Shown here in pieces: positions 4,421-5,453 of a stretch of 5,453 nucleotides of DNA. The stretch lies in NCBI GenBank assembly GCA_003483675.1, contig DMYK01000101.1, forward strand, positions 1 to 5,453, in the 5' to 3' direction. A program made the translations under genes and the position numbers. Below the pieces are notes generated by a model. That model was given only the letters and a program-made list of their open reading frames with translations. It searched no databases and had not been told where the DNA came from. Position 1 is the stretch's first letter. The number at the start of each line of letters is the position of its first letter. The DNA comes from Microcoleaceae cyanobacterium UBA11344. GTDB taxonomy: Bacteria > Cyanobacteriota > Cyanobacteriia > Cyanobacteriales > Microcoleaceae.

Positions 4421-5425
4421 ATGACCGACCTTTTGATCGTAACTTCCGAGACTGATAATCATGTAAATGTCGTTATCAACGAATTACAAAAATCAAATAT
4501 TCGAGCAATTCGCTTGAATTCAGAAAGTTTTATTAAAACAAGCAAATACTTTTATGAATGGCAAGCTTCTGGCAATCCAAGTCAAAGTTTTTTGTCCTTT
4601 GAAGACTCCTTGAGAGAAGTTCAAGATATTGGCGTGATTTGGTGGCGAAAACCAGAAGAATATCAAGTCTTTCCAGAAGTTAATGATGATTGGGCTATCA
4701 AGTATTGTCGAGAAGAAACAGAATCTTTAATGTACTCTCTCTCTGGCTTATATCCCAAAGCGAGGTGGGTCAATAACTACTACAAAATTAGATTGCCATC
4801 TCACCGAATCAATCAGATTCCAATTGCTCACAAGCTAGGAATTACCATCCCTCCAACACTCGTCACCAATTCCTACGAAGCTGCTTGCAACTTTGTGACA
4901 CAACAGGGAAAGTGCATTGTCAAACCGATGCGCTACTCTGGTTTTTTACATGATGAAAAGCAGTACGCTTGCTATACTCGCCCCATTGATGTAGAAACAC
5001 TTGAAGCATTTCGAGAAAGCATTCGATTGGCACCAGTTTTCATTCAAAAACGCATTCAAAAGAAAGCAGAATATCGCGTTACGTTAATTGGCAAGCATGA
5101 TTTTGTCTGTCGCATTGATGCTCAACATACCAATGATGCAGACGTGACTTTGGATTGGCGCGTCACCGAACCAGATAAACTCGTTCACGTTCCCGACAAA
5201 TTGCCGATCGACTATCTCAACAAACTTCATCAAATGCTCGACGAGTTTGGTCTGAATTTTGGTGCATTCGACATCATTCGTGACGATGATGATACGCTCT
5301 ATTTTATCGAACTCAATCCCAACGGACAGTGGTATTGGATCGAAATTCTCACTAAAATGCCTATGGTTCGCGCAATGGTGGAACTCATCGAAGATTTAGC
5401 GCTTGAATATCAACAGGATTGCTGA
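4421..5425 (+). CDS. ATP-grasp graspetide ligase, MvdC/MvdD family
   Basis: A 334-aa ATP-grasp enzyme that activates Asp/Glu side chains as acyl-phosphates and joins them to Ser/Thr (ester) or Lys (amide) side chains of the precursor. The N-terminal domain begins DLLIVTSETDNHVN and carries WWRKP (74-78), a family landmark. The ATP-grasp fold follows with KCIVKP (K168 probable ATP contact), FIQKRIQKKAEYRV (208-220), DWR (245-247) and GAFDI with D284. The metal-binding strand FIELNPNGQW (295-304) supplies E297 and N299 and is almost diagnostic for the family. Length is typical. ATG 4421 is preferred: GGA lies 7 nt upstream, the family N-terminus fits, and the longer in-frame GTG at 4331 would translate through HIP1 and the hairpin. 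ATG 4409 (four residues longer) is possible. Only one ligase is visible, so its ester or amide specificity cannot be assigned. No transporter or protease gene lies within the window. Confidence 0.93.
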   Translation: MTDLLIVTSETDNHVNVVINELQKSNIRAIRLNSESFIKTSKYFYEWQASGNPSQSFLSFEDSLREVQDIGVIWWRKPEEYQVFPEVNDDWAIKYCREETESLMYSLSGLYPKARWVNNYYKIRLPSHRINQIPIAHKLGITIPPTLVTNSYEAACNFVTQQGKCIVKPMRYSGFLHDEKQYACYTRPIDVETLEAFRESIRLAPVFIQKRIQKKAEYRVTLIGKHDFVCRIDAQHTNDADVTLDWRVTEPDKLVHVPDKLPIDYLNKLHQMLDEFGLNFGAFDIIRDDDDTLYFIELNPNGQWYWIEILTKMPMVRAMVELIEDLALEYQQDC

Positions 5426-5453
5426 ATTTTATTAGGAATTACACATTTTATTG

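Overview
The window looks like chromosomal DNA of a filamentous cyanobacterium, perhaps of the Oscillatoria/Microcoleus type. This is inferred from two copies of the HIP1 octamer GCGATCGC, moderately AT-rich intergenic DNA full of short palindromes, an Rpn-family nuclease, a protein with the N-terminal helical module of cyanobacterial vMAP/NB-ARC proteins, and a graspetide-type RiPP locus. No rRNA, tRNA or CRISPR array was seen.

Left part (1-1856, minus strand): an intact reading frame for a GH13 alpha-amylase of the CGTase-like type. It has all catalytic residues and a C-terminal CBM20 starch-binding domain, which is cut by the window edge. It has no signal peptide, so it probably acts on internal glycogen.

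Middle (1857-3934, mostly minus strand): an accessory, repeat-rich stretch. It holds a doubtful 62-aa ORF overlapping a 19-bp-stem hairpin, and a second inverted repeat that competes for one arm of that hairpin. Next come an Rpn-family PD-(D/E)XK nuclease with an in-frame 12-bp tandem repeat in its tail, a frameshifted zinc-ribbon transposase remnant, a ~147-bp MITE with perfect 19-bp inverted ends, and a dispersed-type palindrome. Last is a short protein that joins the vMAP-type N-terminal module to a tail resembling that of the neighbouring Rpn protein.

Right part (4028-5425, plus strand): a compact graspetide (omega-ester/amide peptide) cassette. A 62-aa precursor is followed by an ATP-grasp ligase of the MvdC/MvdD (microviridin maturase) family. 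The precursor lacks the microviridin TxKxPSD core and carries instead YDPTTQTS followed by an S/D/E/C-containing tail. A perfect 12-bp hairpin with an AT-rich 3' flank lies between the two genes and probably keeps enzyme output below precursor output. Upstream are a candidate promoter, three CGACT boxes spaced exactly 10 bp apart that run into the -35 element, and a 6-bp inverted repeat near the predicted start of transcription. This cassette is the best candidate for an undescribed system in the window.
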